Of a stretch of 56,804 nt of DNA, positions 18,200 to 26,709 are shown in pieces. The DNA comes from JBFWUW01 sp050247075 (GTDB lineage Bacteria; Planctomycetota; Planctomycetia; Pirellulales; JBFWUW01). The translations under genes were made by a program, and so were the position numbers. Within the stretch, counting starts at the first letter, position 1. Each line of letters begins with the position of its first letter. The DNA lies in assembly GCA_050247075.1 (NCBI GenBank), contig JBFWUW010000048.1, forward strand, positions 1-56,804. The letters are read 5' to 3'. Under the pieces are notes generated by a model. That model did no database searches. It was given only the letters and a program-made list of their open reading frames with translations, and was not told where the DNA came from.

Positions 18200-19555
18200 A
18201 TGTCGCAACCCTTGGCTCCCATGCCCGCGCCCGCCAGCCGCCGCGAGATTTTTGCCTGGGCCATGTACGATTGGGCCAACAGCGCCTATACAACCTTGTC
18301 GATCACGGTCTTGATGCTCTACATCAAGGGAGTGGTGGTGGCGAAGGACACCGCCGCCGCCGCCGCGCTGCAGGGAGTAGCGAATGCTTTGCATATCGAC
18401 GTGCAGCCAGACAAGCTCGGCGCGGCGACATTCGCCTGGGGAATCGGCATTTCAACGTTGTGCGCCGCGCTGTTGTCACCCATCGTGGGAGCCATGGCCG
18501 ATGCCCGCGCCAACAAACGCTGGTGGCTGGCCGGCACCGCGCTGGGCGGGGCAACATGCGGCGTCCTGTTGGGAGTCGTTCCACTGTCGTCCTGGTTGCT
18601 GGTGCTGCTGCTGTTCTTTCTGGCCAGCCTGCTGTTTGAGCTTTCCTTCGGATTTTACAACGGCTTTCTGCCGGAATTGGCCACGGAAGAAACGATGGAC
18701 AAAGTCTCGGCCTACGGCTTCGCTCTCGGTTACGTCGGCGGCGGCCTGGCGCTGGGAATTGAATTCTTGGTGTTTACGTTTGGTCCGGCTCTGGGCCTGC
18801 CCGACCCCGTCGATCAGTTGCGTGTTGGGCTGATCATTATGGGACTGTGGTGGGGCATCTTTGCGTTGCCGGCCGTGTTTTGGCTGCGCGACCGGGGAGT
18901 GCCGCGGGGCGAACGCAAGCCGCTGCCCCGCGCGGCGGCCCAGGCCATCGGCGAGGTCCGCCGGACGTTGTCCAATGTGCGGCTTTATCGCACGCTGGCG
19001 CTGTTTCTGTTGGGATTTCTGTTTTACAACGATGGCATTCAAACGGTCATCAGCCAGTCCTCGGTCTTTGCCCAGGACGAGATCGGTTTTACCACGCCAG
19101 AGCTCCTGACGGTCATTTTGGCCTTCCAGTTCATTTGCTTGCCGGGAGCCATGATCGTCAGCCGGGTGGTGCTGCTTCTGGGACAAAAGCGAACCTTGAT
19201 GATGTGTCTGGCCATTTGGCTGGCGGCCATTGGGTCGGCCTACTTTGTCACCACCAAATGGCAATTCTGGATGCTGAGCGTGGTGCTGGGGTTGGTGATG
19301 GGGGGGACGCAATCGGTGGCCCGCGCCATGATGGCCTTGATGACGCCCAAATCGCGGACCGCCGAATTCTTCGGCTTCTTCAACTTCTCGGGCCGCGCCA
19401 CCAGTTGGCTAGGGGCGATGTTGTTTGGCGCGGTGATCTTGCGGACCGGCAGCGCCCGGCTGGCCATCTTGAGCCTGCTGGTGTTATTCGTGATTGGCCT
19501 GCTGATTACCTTGCCGGTAAACGTGGCCCAAGGCCAACGCGAAGCGGCCGAGTGA
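18200..19555 (+). CDS. UMF1-type MFS transporter
   Basis: 451 aa from MSQPLAPMPAP; the frame is open upstream to a TTG at 18047, but that part is repeat-like DNA. The segment REIFAWAMYDWANSAYTTL is the hallmark of the UMF1 (Atg22-like) MFS family, with DWANSA in TM1. Further support: GFYNGFLPELATEETMDKVSAYGFALGYVGGGLAL in the loop 4-5 region and FFGFFNFSGRATSWLGAMLFG near the end. Twelve membrane segments can be traced. UMF1 proteins have been linked to amino-acid efflux from vacuoles in fungi; bacterial substrates are unknown. About 200 bp separate it from the preceding DUF1501 gene. Confidence 0.93.
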   Translation: MSQPLAPMPAPASRREIFAWAMYDWANSAYTTLSITVLMLYIKGVVVAKDTAAAAALQGVANALHIDVQPDKLGAATFAWGIGISTLCAALLSPIVGAMADARANKRWWLAGTALGGATCGVLLGVVPLSSWLLVLLLFFLASLLFELSFGFYNGFLPELATEETMDKVSAYGFALGYVGGGLALGIEFLVFTFGPALGLPDPVDQLRVGLIIMGLWWGIFALPAVFWLRDRGVPRGERKPLPRAAAQAIGEVRRTLSNVRLYRTLALFLLGFLFYNDGIQTVISQSSVFAQDEIGFTTPELLTVILAFQFICLPGAMIVSRVVLLLGQKRTLMMCLAIWLAAIGSAYFVTTKWQFWMLSVVLGLVMGGTQSVARAMMALMTPKSRTAEFFGFFNFSGRATSWLGAMLFGAVILRTGSARLAILSLLVLFVIGLLITLPVNVAQGQREAAE

Positions 19556-19666
19556 AACTCTATCTCGCCGGCCAGTCGCCTCCCTTGCCCGGCGCGGTGG
19601 CTATGATTACGGTACATGCCAGCCGTCTGACCCGAAACATGAACCCATATCGACTGGAGCCGCACC

Positions 19667-20233
19667 ATGAAAGCTTGCTGTCCGCTGATCTCGAAATTGT
19701 TGCCCGTTTCGTTGCTTGTCCTGGCAGCCGTGTTAGCAGTGGGGTGGAAGGCCGAGGAGAAGCCGGAGAGCGTATTTACCAGCGGCACGATCGACCTGGG
19801 GGTGGTCGCTTCCGACGCCCAGAAGTCGGTCGATTTTTACACAAACGTCGTGGGGCTGACGGAAGTTGAAGGCTTTGATGTACCGGCCGAGTTTTCCGCC
19901 GATGTCGGATTGACCGACAGCCAGCCCTTTCACGTGCATGTGCTGGTGGCCAATGATGACAAGGCCGCCACCAAGTTCAAGATCATGCAGTTCGAGGGCG
20001 CGCAGGGCGAAAAGATCGACAACGCCTACATCCATTCGTCGCTGGGCTATCGCTACATTACGATCTGGGTGGACGACGTGGAGGCGGCCGTCGCGCGGGC
20101 GGAGGCCGCCGGCGTCAAGCCGCTGGCCAAAGGGGTCACCACGCTGCCAGCCGGATTTCCCCAGGACGTAGCCTTGGCCTGCATCAAGGATCCCGATGGC
20201 AACACCGTGGAACTGGTCGGCCCCAAGAAATAG
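19667..20233 (+). CDS. Exported VOC superfamily protein
   Basis: 188 aa; GGAG lies seven bases upstream of the start. The N-terminus KLLPVSLLVLAAVLAVGW is a signal peptide or anchor, so this glyoxalase-fold protein acts outside the cytoplasm, which is unusual for VOC enzymes. The fold is seen in IDLGVVASDAQKSVDFYTNVVGL, in the second module YRYITIWVDDVEAAVARAEAAGV and in the closing VALACIKDPDGNTVELVGP. Candidate metal ligands are His in HVHVLV and Glu in NTVELVG. Function unknown; a ring-cleaving or lactoylglutathione-type reaction cannot be assigned from sequence. Confidence 0.88.
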   Translation: MKACCPLISKLLPVSLLVLAAVLAVGWKAEEKPESVFTSGTIDLGVVASDAQKSVDFYTNVVGLTEVEGFDVPAEFSADVGLTDSQPFHVHVLVANDDKAATKFKIMQFEGAQGEKIDNAYIHSSLGYRYITIWVDDVEAAVARAEAAGVKPLAKGVTTLPAGFPQDVALACIKDPDGNTVELVGPKK

Positions 20234-20284
20234 CAGCCCAGGCCGGCTCGCCGCGCGTTGAGCCGGTTCAACATTGAGAAAGAG

Positions 20285-20317
20285 GGTGCCACTGGCGGAA
20301 GAGCCGCCAGTGGCACC
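20285..20317. terminator. Perfect 14-bp hairpin between convergent genes
   Basis: Arms GGTGCCACTGGCGG (20285-20298) and CCGCCAGTGGCACC (20304-20317) with a 5-nt loop. It sits between the stop of the exported VOC gene and the stop of the convergent Hsp20 gene, the expected place for a bidirectional terminator. There is no long T-run on either side, so termination may depend on the stem strength or on Rho. Confidence 0.55.
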
Positions 20318-20365
20318 GATTCTCATGTCGCCACCACCATTCGCGGTGATAATGACTAGCCGTCA

Positions 20366-20785
20366 TTACGCCTGGCCCACCGCGATCCGGCGAGGTTTGG
20401 CGGCTTCCGCCTTGGGCAGATGCAACGTCAAAACGCCATTGCGGTATTCGGCGCTGATCCGGCTGCCGTCGATTTGCTCGCTGACCTTAAAGGTGCGGAA
20501 GAAATCACCGACGCCGTACTCGCGTAACAGGTAGCGGCATTCGCCCGACTGGCGCGGTTCGATATGTCCGTGGATCGTGAGCTGCCGATCCTCGAACTGA
20601 ACGTCGATGTTATCGCCCTTCAGTCCTGGCATGTCGGCGGTTAGCACCAATTCATCGGCCCGTTCGACAATGTCCACACGGGGCTGATAGGTTGGCCCGC
20701 CACGAGTTTGTTCGACTCCCGCGGTGACCTGCTCGGGAGTCTGCTGGGGGGCGTCGTTCTGGGAAACAGATACTGTTTGAGACAT
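20366..20785 (-). CDS. Hsp20/alpha-crystallin small heat-shock protein (second of tandem)
   Basis: 139 aa from MSQTVSV, preceded by GAGGAGA seven bases upstream; longer frames upstream are non-coding. A Gln/Thr-rich N-terminal arm of about 45 residues is followed by the alpha-crystallin domain: PRVDIVERADELVLTADMPG, VQFEDRQLTIHGHIE, FFRTFKVSEQID, and the closing AEYRNGVLTLHLPKAE with the conserved A-x-x-x-N-G-V-L motif. ATP-independent holdase that binds unfolding proteins and forms oligomers. Lies about 90 bp downstream of the other Hsp20 gene on the same strand; the pair may form hetero-oligomers. A heat-shock promoter or CIRCE element was not seen. Confidence 0.93.
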   Translation of the reverse strand: MSQTVSVSQNDAPQQTPEQVTAGVEQTRGGPTYQPRVDIVERADELVLTADMPGLKGDNIDVQFEDRQLTIHGHIEPRQSGECRYLLREYGVGDFFRTFKVSEQIDGSRISAEYRNGVLTLHLPKAEAAKPRRIAVGQA

Positions 20786-20876
20786 GGTAGGCTCTCCTCT
20801 TCTTCGAGAAAACTTGGGGAATGGTTGATACCTGGCAACCAAATCCGGCGGCAACGGTTGAAACCCGTGCGGACGA

Positions 20877-21320
20877 TTAGCCCGCGGAAATCTGGATCTT
20901 CCGCGGCCGGGACGCCTCTGATTTGGGCAGCGTGATGGTGAGGACGCCATCTTTAAAGGCGGCCTGCACTTTGTCGGCATCGACTTCCACCGGCAGCTTG
21001 ATCATGCGGGTGAAGTTACCCACGGCCCGTTCGCGACGGTGGAAAGTTGTCCCTTCCTCGGCAGCGTTAAGGCGCTGTCCTTTCAGAGTCAACTCGCCGC
21101 CGACCACGGTAATTTCCAACTCGTCCGCCACAATGCCGGGCAGTTCGGCCTCGACCATCAGGTTGTCGCCGTGCTCCCAAACATTCAACGCGGGAAAGAC
21201 GCGGCTTTCGGCCCAGTTGGGTGCCGCCGAGTTTGGCATGTCGCCAAACCAGTGCGAAACAGCCCGGTCCAACTCTTGCCGCAATTGCGAAAACGGAAAC
21301 ATGCTCGTGCGGTGTACCAT
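20877..21320 (-). CDS. Hsp20/alpha-crystallin small heat-shock protein (first of tandem)
   Basis: 147 aa; strong ribosome-binding site GAGGAGG seven bases before the ATG (complement of 21328-21334). Opening FSQLRQELDRAVSHWFGD is the usual N-terminal helix of bacterial class A Hsp20 proteins. The alpha-crystallin domain runs from about residue 40: FPALNVWEHGDNLMVEAELPG, VGGELTLKGQR, RRERAVGNFTRMIKLP, AAFKDGVLTITLPKSEA. The C-terminal tail PRKIQIS carries the I-x-I anchor motif (IQIS variant) needed for oligomer assembly. It is the first gene of a two-gene Hsp20 unit. Confidence 0.95.
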   Translation of the reverse strand: MVHRTSMFPFSQLRQELDRAVSHWFGDMPNSAAPNWAESRVFPALNVWEHGDNLMVEAELPGIVADELEITVVGGELTLKGQRLNAAEEGTTFHRRERAVGNFTRMIKLPVEVDADKVQAAFKDGVLTITLPKSEASRPRKIQISAG

Positions 21321-21665
21321 AACGCAGCCTCCTCATGCGTGACGCGATGGAACGTGTTACCCAACAAACCATCGACGATACTTTTGCCGAAGATACCGGC
21401 GATGTGGACCACGATTGCCCAAGGCCACCCGGCGTCACAGTGGCGGGTGGCAGTCTTTCGCGGCTGGGGCAATATAGAAAGCAAAGTCCGTGCCAATTGC
21501 CGCGGATGGCAATCAGTCGCTGTAACTTGGCCTCGCGCAATCGGTTAGGAAGTGCAGCTATTTTTCAGGCAAAATAAGACTGTCAAAATGGCAGTTTCGG
21601 CGCGTGAGCGTCAACAAAACCGCAAGCCATCGTATGGCGGAATTCCAAGTTAAGGCACCTCGAAC

Positions 21666-21749
21666 TTACCTGTTCCATTTTTGCCGTGTTTTGGGGGGTT
21701 GTGGTTCAGGTTAACGTAGTCGCAAAACGCCTCCTTTGCCGACTTGATT
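21666..21749. repeat. 84-bp imperfect repeat, copy A
   Basis: Begins TTACCTGTTCCATTTTTGCC and includes GGGGGGTTGTGGTTCAGGTT. Copy B at 21867-21950 has the same length and about nine substitutions, no indels. Both copies are in the same orientation, 201 bp apart. Confidence 0.85.
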
Positions 21750-21866
21750 GCGCGCGTAGTCACTGTATTCGCGCGGTGTTGCCAAGCATGGATGATCGCG
21801 CGCGGCTTGGTCCCAACACCCTCGGACCGGCTCCCTCGGAGGGGGGCAGTTCATGTTCGCTGGGCG

Positions 21867-21950
21867 TTACCTGTTCCATTTTGGCCGTGTTTCGGGGGGT
21901 TGTGGTTCAGGTTCACGTAGCCGCAAAGTGCCTACTTTGCCAGCTTGATT
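21867..21950. repeat. 84-bp imperfect repeat, copy B
   Basis: Roughly 89% identical to copy A by eye. Conservation is strongest in the block CCGTGTTT/CGGGGGGTTGTGGTTCAGGTT and ends at CTTGATT. The absence of indels suggests either a recent duplication or a constrained element. Confidence 0.85.
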
Positions 21951-22051
21951 CGCGAATGGCTTTCCATCTTGCGTTGAAGACCTAAGGCGATGGGCCGTCA
22001 AGCGCACCGCCAGCGGCAAGGCGGGAGCCAAGCCGCTACGAGTGGAGCGAA

Positions 22052-22076
22052 CGGCGATGGAATCGCCTCCTACAAG
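22052..22076. repeat. 25-bp dispersed motif, orphan half of the inverted repeat near 26.6 kb
   Basis: The motif starting CGGCGATGGAATCGCCTCC and ending TACAAG is identical to 26595-26619, the right arm of the palindrome downstream of the ABC permease gene. No matching left arm is found nearby, so this is a solitary half-element. Confidence 0.75.
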
Positions 22077-22148
22077 TCGGTGGAACCACCTTCTCCAAAA
22101 CGCCCGCTGAACGTGCCAAGGCCACGTCGGCGCGCAATACCCAGTGAC

Positions 22149-22195
22149 AATATTATATAATTTATTTATATATTTACAATATATTAAGTTTTGAA
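22149..22195. promoter_or_regulatory. AT-rich island upstream of ABC transporter genes
   Basis: About 47 bp with only a few G/C bases (ATATTATATAATTTATTT...) in an otherwise GC-rich genome, ending about 90 bp before the ATPase start. It contains several TATAAT-like hexamers. Most likely a promoter or an upstream curved region; the exact start site cannot be set. Confidence 0.35.
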
Positions 22196-22282
22196 CTTAC
22201 CAGCGGTCCATTGTGTGCCGCTGCCGCGTTTGATAGGTTCGACTTCCATCATCCAAACACGCGCACGCTAGAATCCATCATT

Positions 22283-22960
22283 ATGCCCGACCTTTTGGTG
22301 CAGGACGTTTCCAAACAGTTCGCCACCCGCGCCGAACCGCTAACGGTACTGCGCGGCGTATCGTTGCAACTCTCGGATGGGCAAAGCCTGGCGATCACCG
22401 GGCCGAGCGGGTGCGGCAAGAGCACATTGCTGCATATCATCGGCACGCTCGACCGCCCCACGACTGGCAGTGTGCAACTACATGGCGAAGACCCGTTTGC
22501 CTTGGATGAGCCAAAATTGGCGGCGTTTCGCAATCGGCGGATTGGCTTCGTGTTTCAAGACCATCACTTGCTGCCGCAATGCAGCGTGTTGGAAAACGTG
22601 CTGGTCCCCACCATCGCCGCGGGGGCGGCGGGCGGGCAGCACCTTGAACGGGCCAAGATGCTGCTGGATCGGGTGGGATTGGGGGCGCGGAGCGACCATC
22701 GCCCGGCGGAACTTTCCGGCGGCGAACGCCAGCGGGCGGCTATCGCGCGGGCATTGATTCTAAAACCGGGCCTGTTGCTGGCCGACGAACCGACCGGCAA
22801 TTTGGATCGGACCACGGCGGCCACCATCGCCGATCTGCTGTTGGAACTGCAACGGCAAGAACAGACCATGATGGTGGTGGTCACCCACAGCCAAGAACTG
22901 GCCGCGCGGCTTGACCAGCGGCAAGAACTAGACCAAGGAACCCTGAAGTCCAGCGAGTGA
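22283..22960 (+). CDS. ABC transporter ATP-binding protein, LolD/MacB type
   Basis: 225 aa from MPDLLVQDVSK; the upstream in-frame codons are in the promoter region. Walker A GPSGCGKST (residues 40-48), Q-loop FVFQDHHLLPQCSVLENVLVP, signature LSGGERQRAAIARAL, Walker B LLLADEPTGNLD, and H-loop VVVTHSQELA are all intact. Length and the LLPQ.sVLENV/PTGNLD wording match the LolD/MacB/FtsE subfamily that works with FtsX-fold permeases in extracting lipoproteins or in mechanotransmission rather than in classical import. The permease gene follows 150 bp downstream on the same strand. Confidence 0.95.
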   Translation: MPDLLVQDVSKQFATRAEPLTVLRGVSLQLSDGQSLAITGPSGCGKSTLLHIIGTLDRPTTGSVQLHGEDPFALDEPKLAAFRNRRIGFVFQDHHLLPQCSVLENVLVPTIAAGAAGGQHLERAKMLLDRVGLGARSDHRPAELSGGERQRAAIARALILKPGLLLADEPTGNLDRTTAATIADLLLELQRQEQTMMVVVTHSQELAARLDQRQELDQGTLKSSE

Positions 22961-23110
22961 TTTTATTGACCTTCGCATAGGCAATGAACCCTCGTGAATG
23001 CGGCACTAGCATGGCTTTCGGCCTTCCGTTGGTCGGCCTAGGCTCGTTAGCCGCACGAAACGCAATAGGCGGCAAGTAACGATTGTTTTCAACGGCCCAC
23101 GAAAGCTGTC

Positions 23111-26100
23111 ATGTCTTTTTTTCGCCTGGTACTGCTGGGACTGTTCCATCATCGCCGCTTGCACCTGGCGGTGGCGCTGGGGGTGGCGGCGGGAACCGCC
23201 GTGCTGACCGGCGCATTGCTGGTGGGCGACTCGATGCGGCATAGCCTGCGTTCGCTAACGCTGGAAAGGCTGGGGCGGATCGACGAAGTGCTGGTCGCCG
23301 ACCGCTTCTTTCGGCAACAGCTGCCGGCGGAGTTAGGGGCCGAACCCGGCTTTGCGGAGTACTTTAGCGAGGCCCAGCCCGGCATTTATCTGGAAGGGAG
23401 CCTGGAGAACCCCGCCGCCAGGGGCGTTGCGCGGGCGACTATTTTGGGTTGTTCGCCCCAGTTTTGGTCCTTAGGCGCGGAAGAAGGTGAGAGGCCCGCG
23501 ATTGAACCGCCAGCATTGGGCGTCAACGATATCGTGCTGAATGCCCCCTTGGCCGAGCAATTGCAAGTTCAGGCCGGGGCGGAAGTCTTGGTCCGCTTTC
23601 TAAAACGGAGCGAAATCCCCTCCGAGAGTGCGCTAGGCCGCAAGAATGATGACACGTTGGTGACGACGCGGCGGATGACCGTCAAGGCGGTTGTGCCGGC
23701 GTCCGGCTTGGGGCGGTTTGGGCTGCGGCCCAATCAGCAGAACCCGCGAAATGCCTACGTGCCGCTGGAGGCGATTCAGAACTCGCTGGATCAAAAGGAG
23801 AAAATCAACGCCATCTTGGTGGCTGGGCGCAGCGCCACGGAGACCCCTTCGCCCAAGAGCGTGGCCGCGCTGGAGGAACTTCTCAAGCCGCGCTTGGCCG
23901 ACTATGGGCTGTCGTTTGAGGAGATCGAACTGCCTAAGGAGCAAGGCCGCTACTACAGTTTGATCAGCGACCGCATGTTATTGCCTGACCACGCTGAACA
24001 GGCCGCGCGGGCGGTGTTTGACGGCCGTAGCCTGCAAGAATCGCTGGTTTATCTGGCCAACACCATTGCGCCGTTCAAACAGCCGGAAGGGGCCGAAGAA
24101 CCGCCGGCAACACCCTATTCCACCATCGCCGCGCTCGACTTTGCCATGCATCCGCCGTTGGGTCCGTTCGTCGATTTGCAAGGCGGGCCAATTGGTCCGT
24201 TGGCCGACGACGAGATCGTCCTGAACGATTGGACCGCCGACGATTTGCAGGTTCAACCGGGGGACGAAATCGCCGTAAGCTATTTTGAACCTGAAAGCAC
24301 GCATGGACAGACCATTGAGACGACGCACACCTTTCGCTTGAAAGCCATCGTGCAACTGGCCGGCCCAGCCGCCGACCAACACCTGACGCCAGAGCTGAAG
24401 GGGGTCACCGACGAACAATCCATGGCCGACTGGGATCCGCCGTTTCCCTACGAACAGAGCCGCGTTCGCGACAAAGACGAAACCTATTGGGAAGAGCATC
24501 GGGCCACGCCCAAGGCATTCGTGTCGTTGGCGGCTGGACGCAAGTTGTGGGCCAGCCGTTTCGGCCGCACGACCTCGATACGTATTCCGCATCGCGATGA
24601 CATGACGCCCGACACGTTGGCCGAAAAGCTGGCGCTCGATCCGGCGCGAATGGGTTTGCAATTCCAACCGGTGAAGTTGCAAGGGCTATATGCCGCTTCC
24701 GGGACGACGCCGTTCAACTGGCTGTTTCTCGGCTTTAGCATGTTCATCATCGCCGCCGCGTTGATGCTGGTATCGCTGTTATTCCGATTGGGGGTCGAAC
24801 GGCGTTCCAGCGAGATCGGCATTCTGTTGGCCGGCGGCTGGAACCAGCGCCGCGTTCGCGGGTTGTTGGGTGTGGAGGGCCTGTGCGTGGCGGCGTTGGG
24901 GGGGCTGTTGGGTTTGGCGGGCGGTATCGGCTACGCCTGGCTGATGTTGGAAGGCCTACGCACCTGGTGGCTGGGGGCGATTACCACACCTTTTCTGCAT
25001 CTGCATGTGCCGGCCGCGAGCTTGCTGATTGGCTATTTTAGCGGCGTGCTGGTGTCGTTCGCCACGGTCGCCTGGGCTTTGTGGCGGATGCGAAATCTGT
25101 CGGTGCGACGATTGCTGGCCGGGCAGACGGGCGAGGAATCCACCGTTGGCGGTACGCGCGGGCTATGGTGGAAATCGCTGGCCTGGGCCTGGGTTGCCGG
25201 GGCCGTGGGAGTAGGTGCGCTTGGTGCATCGCTGCGGGGTGAACAACAGGCGGGAGCGTTCTTCGGTGCGGGCTTTATGGTCTTGATCGGCAGTCTGGTG
25301 TTGGTGCGGCGTTATCTGCGGCAAAGTGGACAGGGGAGTTCGTTGCTGGGGCAACGAGGGGCCTTGGGACGGCTGGCGCTGCGCAATCTGGCCCGCAACC
25401 CCAGACGGAGCTCGTTGACGATCGGGCTGGTGGCATCGGCCACGTTCTTGATCGCCGCGATTAGCGCCTTTCGCCTCGACCCGCCAGAATCGTATACGCT
25501 GCACGATAGCGGCAGTGGCGGCTTTGCACTGGTTGGCGAGAGCGACCCGCTGTTCTTCGACCTGAACACGCCCGACGGCCGCCGCGAACTTGGTTTCGAC
25601 AAGCAGGACGAAGTACTGTTAGCCGGCACAAAGGTCTTTTCCTTACGCGCGCGGGCCGGCGACGACGCCAGTTGCCTGAACCTGTACCAAACGACCCAAC
25701 CGAGGATTCTCAGCGTGCCGCCCGGTTTGATCGAACGCGGCGGGTTCACTTGGGGCGGGCACGATGAATTGCCGGCCGAGCAGAGTGACAACCCCTGGAC
25801 GCTGTTGCAAGCGTCGGGGGATGCCGTTCCGGTGGTGGTCGATTTCAACACGGCCACCTACAGCCTGCACAAGTCGCTGGGAGACACCTTGGAGTTGGCC
25901 GGTGACGACGGCCAGCCGTTTGACGTCAAGATCGTGGGCCTGCTCAAGAACAGCATCTTTCAAGGAGATGTGCTAATGAGCGAGGCTAATTTCTTGCGGC
26001 ATTTTCCCGACCAGGCCGGTTACCGCTTTTTCTTGATCGGCGTTGAGGGGGACGCGCCGCTGGCGGAGGTGGAAAAACTGCTGGCGGGCGGACTGTACCA

Positions 26101-26542
26101 AAAAGGATTCGAGAGCGAACGAACCGTCAAGCGGCTGGCCGAATTCATGACCGTACAGAATACGTACCTCTCCACCTTTCAAAGTCTGGGCGGGCTAGGG
26201 CTGTTGTTGGGCACCTTCGGCCTGGCGACCGTGCAATTGCGGAATGTATTTGAACGCCGCGGCGAGTTGGCGCTGATGCGGGCGGCAGGCTTTCGGCGGT
26301 CGATGTTGGCGCGGCTGGTGACGCTGGAAAATGCGGCGTTGCTCGTCGGCGGCCTGGCCCTGGGCTTGCTGGCGGCCCTGGTGGCCGTGGCTCCGCATTT
26401 GGCGGGCGGAGGGGCCGGCGTGCCGTGGCAAACGCTGGCCGGCACATTGGGGTTGGTGTTGGTGGTGGGGTTGCTGGCCGGCCAATTGGCGGTACGAGCC
26501 ACCCTGCGAGCGCCGCTGTTGCCGGCACTGCGGGGCGATTAG
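23111..26542 (+). CDS. FtsX-type ABC transporter permease, large two-core protein
   Basis: 1143 aa. One N-terminal membrane helix (HLAVALGVAAGTAVLTGALLVGD) is followed by a very large extracytoplasmic domain of about 500 residues. Then comes a first FtsX core (NWLFLGFSMFIIAAALMLVSLLFRLGVERRSSEIGILLAGGW and following helices). A second helix near 25420 (IGLVASATFLIAAISAF) is followed by another periplasmic domain and a second FtsX core (LGGLGLLLGTFGLATVQLRNVFERRGELALMRAAGFRRS). The cytoplasmic E-G/E-L-A turns before each 'GW/GFRR' contact the ATPase. This fits a LolCDE/MacB-like exporter with both permease halves in one chain. Cargo is not predictable; lipoprotein or lipid traffic is a reasonable guess. 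Confidence 0.9.
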   Translation: MSFFRLVLLGLFHHRRLHLAVALGVAAGTAVLTGALLVGDSMRHSLRSLTLERLGRIDEVLVADRFFRQQLPAELGAEPGFAEYFSEAQPGIYLEGSLENPAARGVARATILGCSPQFWSLGAEEGERPAIEPPALGVNDIVLNAPLAEQLQVQAGAEVLVRFLKRSEIPSESALGRKNDDTLVTTRRMTVKAVVPASGLGRFGLRPNQQNPRNAYVPLEAIQNSLDQKEKINAILVAGRSATETPSPKSVAALEELLKPRLADYGLSFEEIELPKEQGRYYSLISDRMLLPDHAEQAARAVFDGRSLQESLVYLANTIAPFKQPEGAEEPPATPYSTIAALDFAMHPPLGPFVDLQGGPIGPLADDEIVLNDWTADDLQVQPGDEIAVSYFEPESTHGQTIETTHTFRLKAIVQLAGPAADQHLTPELKGVTDEQSMADWDPPFPYEQSRVRDKDETYWEEHRATPKAFVSLAAGRKLWASRFGRTTSIRIPHRDDMTPDTLAEKLALDPARMGLQFQPVKLQGLYAASGTTPFNWLFLGFSMFIIAAALMLVSLLFRLGVERRSSEIGILLAGGWNQRRVRGLLGVEGLCVAALGGLLGLAGGIGYAWLMLEGLRTWWLGAITTPFLHLHVPAASLLIGYFSGVLVSFATVAWALWRMRNLSVRRLLAGQTGEESTVGGTRGLWWKSLAWAWVAGAVGVGALGASLRGEQQAGAFFGAGFMVLIGSLVLVRRYLRQSGQGSSLLGQRGALGRLALRNLARNPRRSSLTIGLVASATFLIAAISAFRLDPPESYTLHDSGSGGFALVGESDPLFFDLNTPDGRRELGFDKQDEVLLAGTKVFSLRARAGDDASCLNLYQTTQPRILSVPPGLIERGGFTWGGHDELPAEQSDNPWTLLQASGDAVPVVVDFNTATYSLHKSLGDTLELAGDDGQPFDVKIVGLLKNSIFQGDVLMSEANFLRHFPDQAGYRFFLIGVEGDAPLAEVEKLLAGGLYQKGFESERTVKRLAEFMTVQNTYLSTFQSLGGLGLLLGTFGLATVQLRNVFERRGELALMRAAGFRRSMLARLVTLENAALLVGGLALGLLAALVAVAPHLAGGGAGVPWQTLAGTLGLVLVVGLLAGQLAVRATLRAPLLPALRGD

Positions 26543-26546
26543 TGCC

Positions 26547-26616
26547 GTAGGAGGCGATTCCATCGCCGAGTGATTTAGCGAAACACGTGGCCATCGGCGA
26601 TGGAATCGCCTCCTAC
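26547..26616. repeat. Perfect 23-bp inverted repeat (large hairpin)
   Basis: Left arm 26547-26569 begins GTAGGAGGCGATTCCATCG; right arm 26594-26616 is its exact reverse complement; the loop is 24 nt. It starts four bases after the permease stop. No T-run follows, so it resembles a REP-like or mobile miniature element more than a textbook terminator. Its right arm occurs again alone at 22052-22076. Confidence 0.85.
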
Positions 26617-26709
26617 AAGCCGTTTTGCGGTTCAAAAATCGGCCGCTGGCCGATAGACTACAGCCTCCCGCCGCGCGTTTTCCTACCTCTTCGCCTCGGA
26701 CGCCTCTCG

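Larger units (their letters stand above)
21321..22282. other. Gene-free repeat-bearing region upstream of the ABC transporter
   Basis: Nearly 1 kb with no credible gene on either strand. Frames seen here (for example over 21686-21985) span the repeats and have no recognisable product. The region contains two diverged 84-bp repeats, a 25-bp motif shared with the inverted repeat at 26547-26616, and an AT-rich island at 22149-22195. The stretch 22018-22045 (GGCGGGAGCC, GCCGCTACG) resembles a GC-rich motif seen near 18107-18127. It might encode a non-translated RNA, but there is no direct evidence. Confidence 0.6.

Noticed and set aside
21666..21950. Possible CRISPR array
   Set aside because: Only two copies, 84 bp long and diverged, without regular spacers or nearby cas genes.
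21686..21985. Plus-strand frame of 99 codons across the 84-bp repeats
   Set aside because: Both repeat copies are read in the same chance frame and the product has no features; a DNA or RNA element is more likely.
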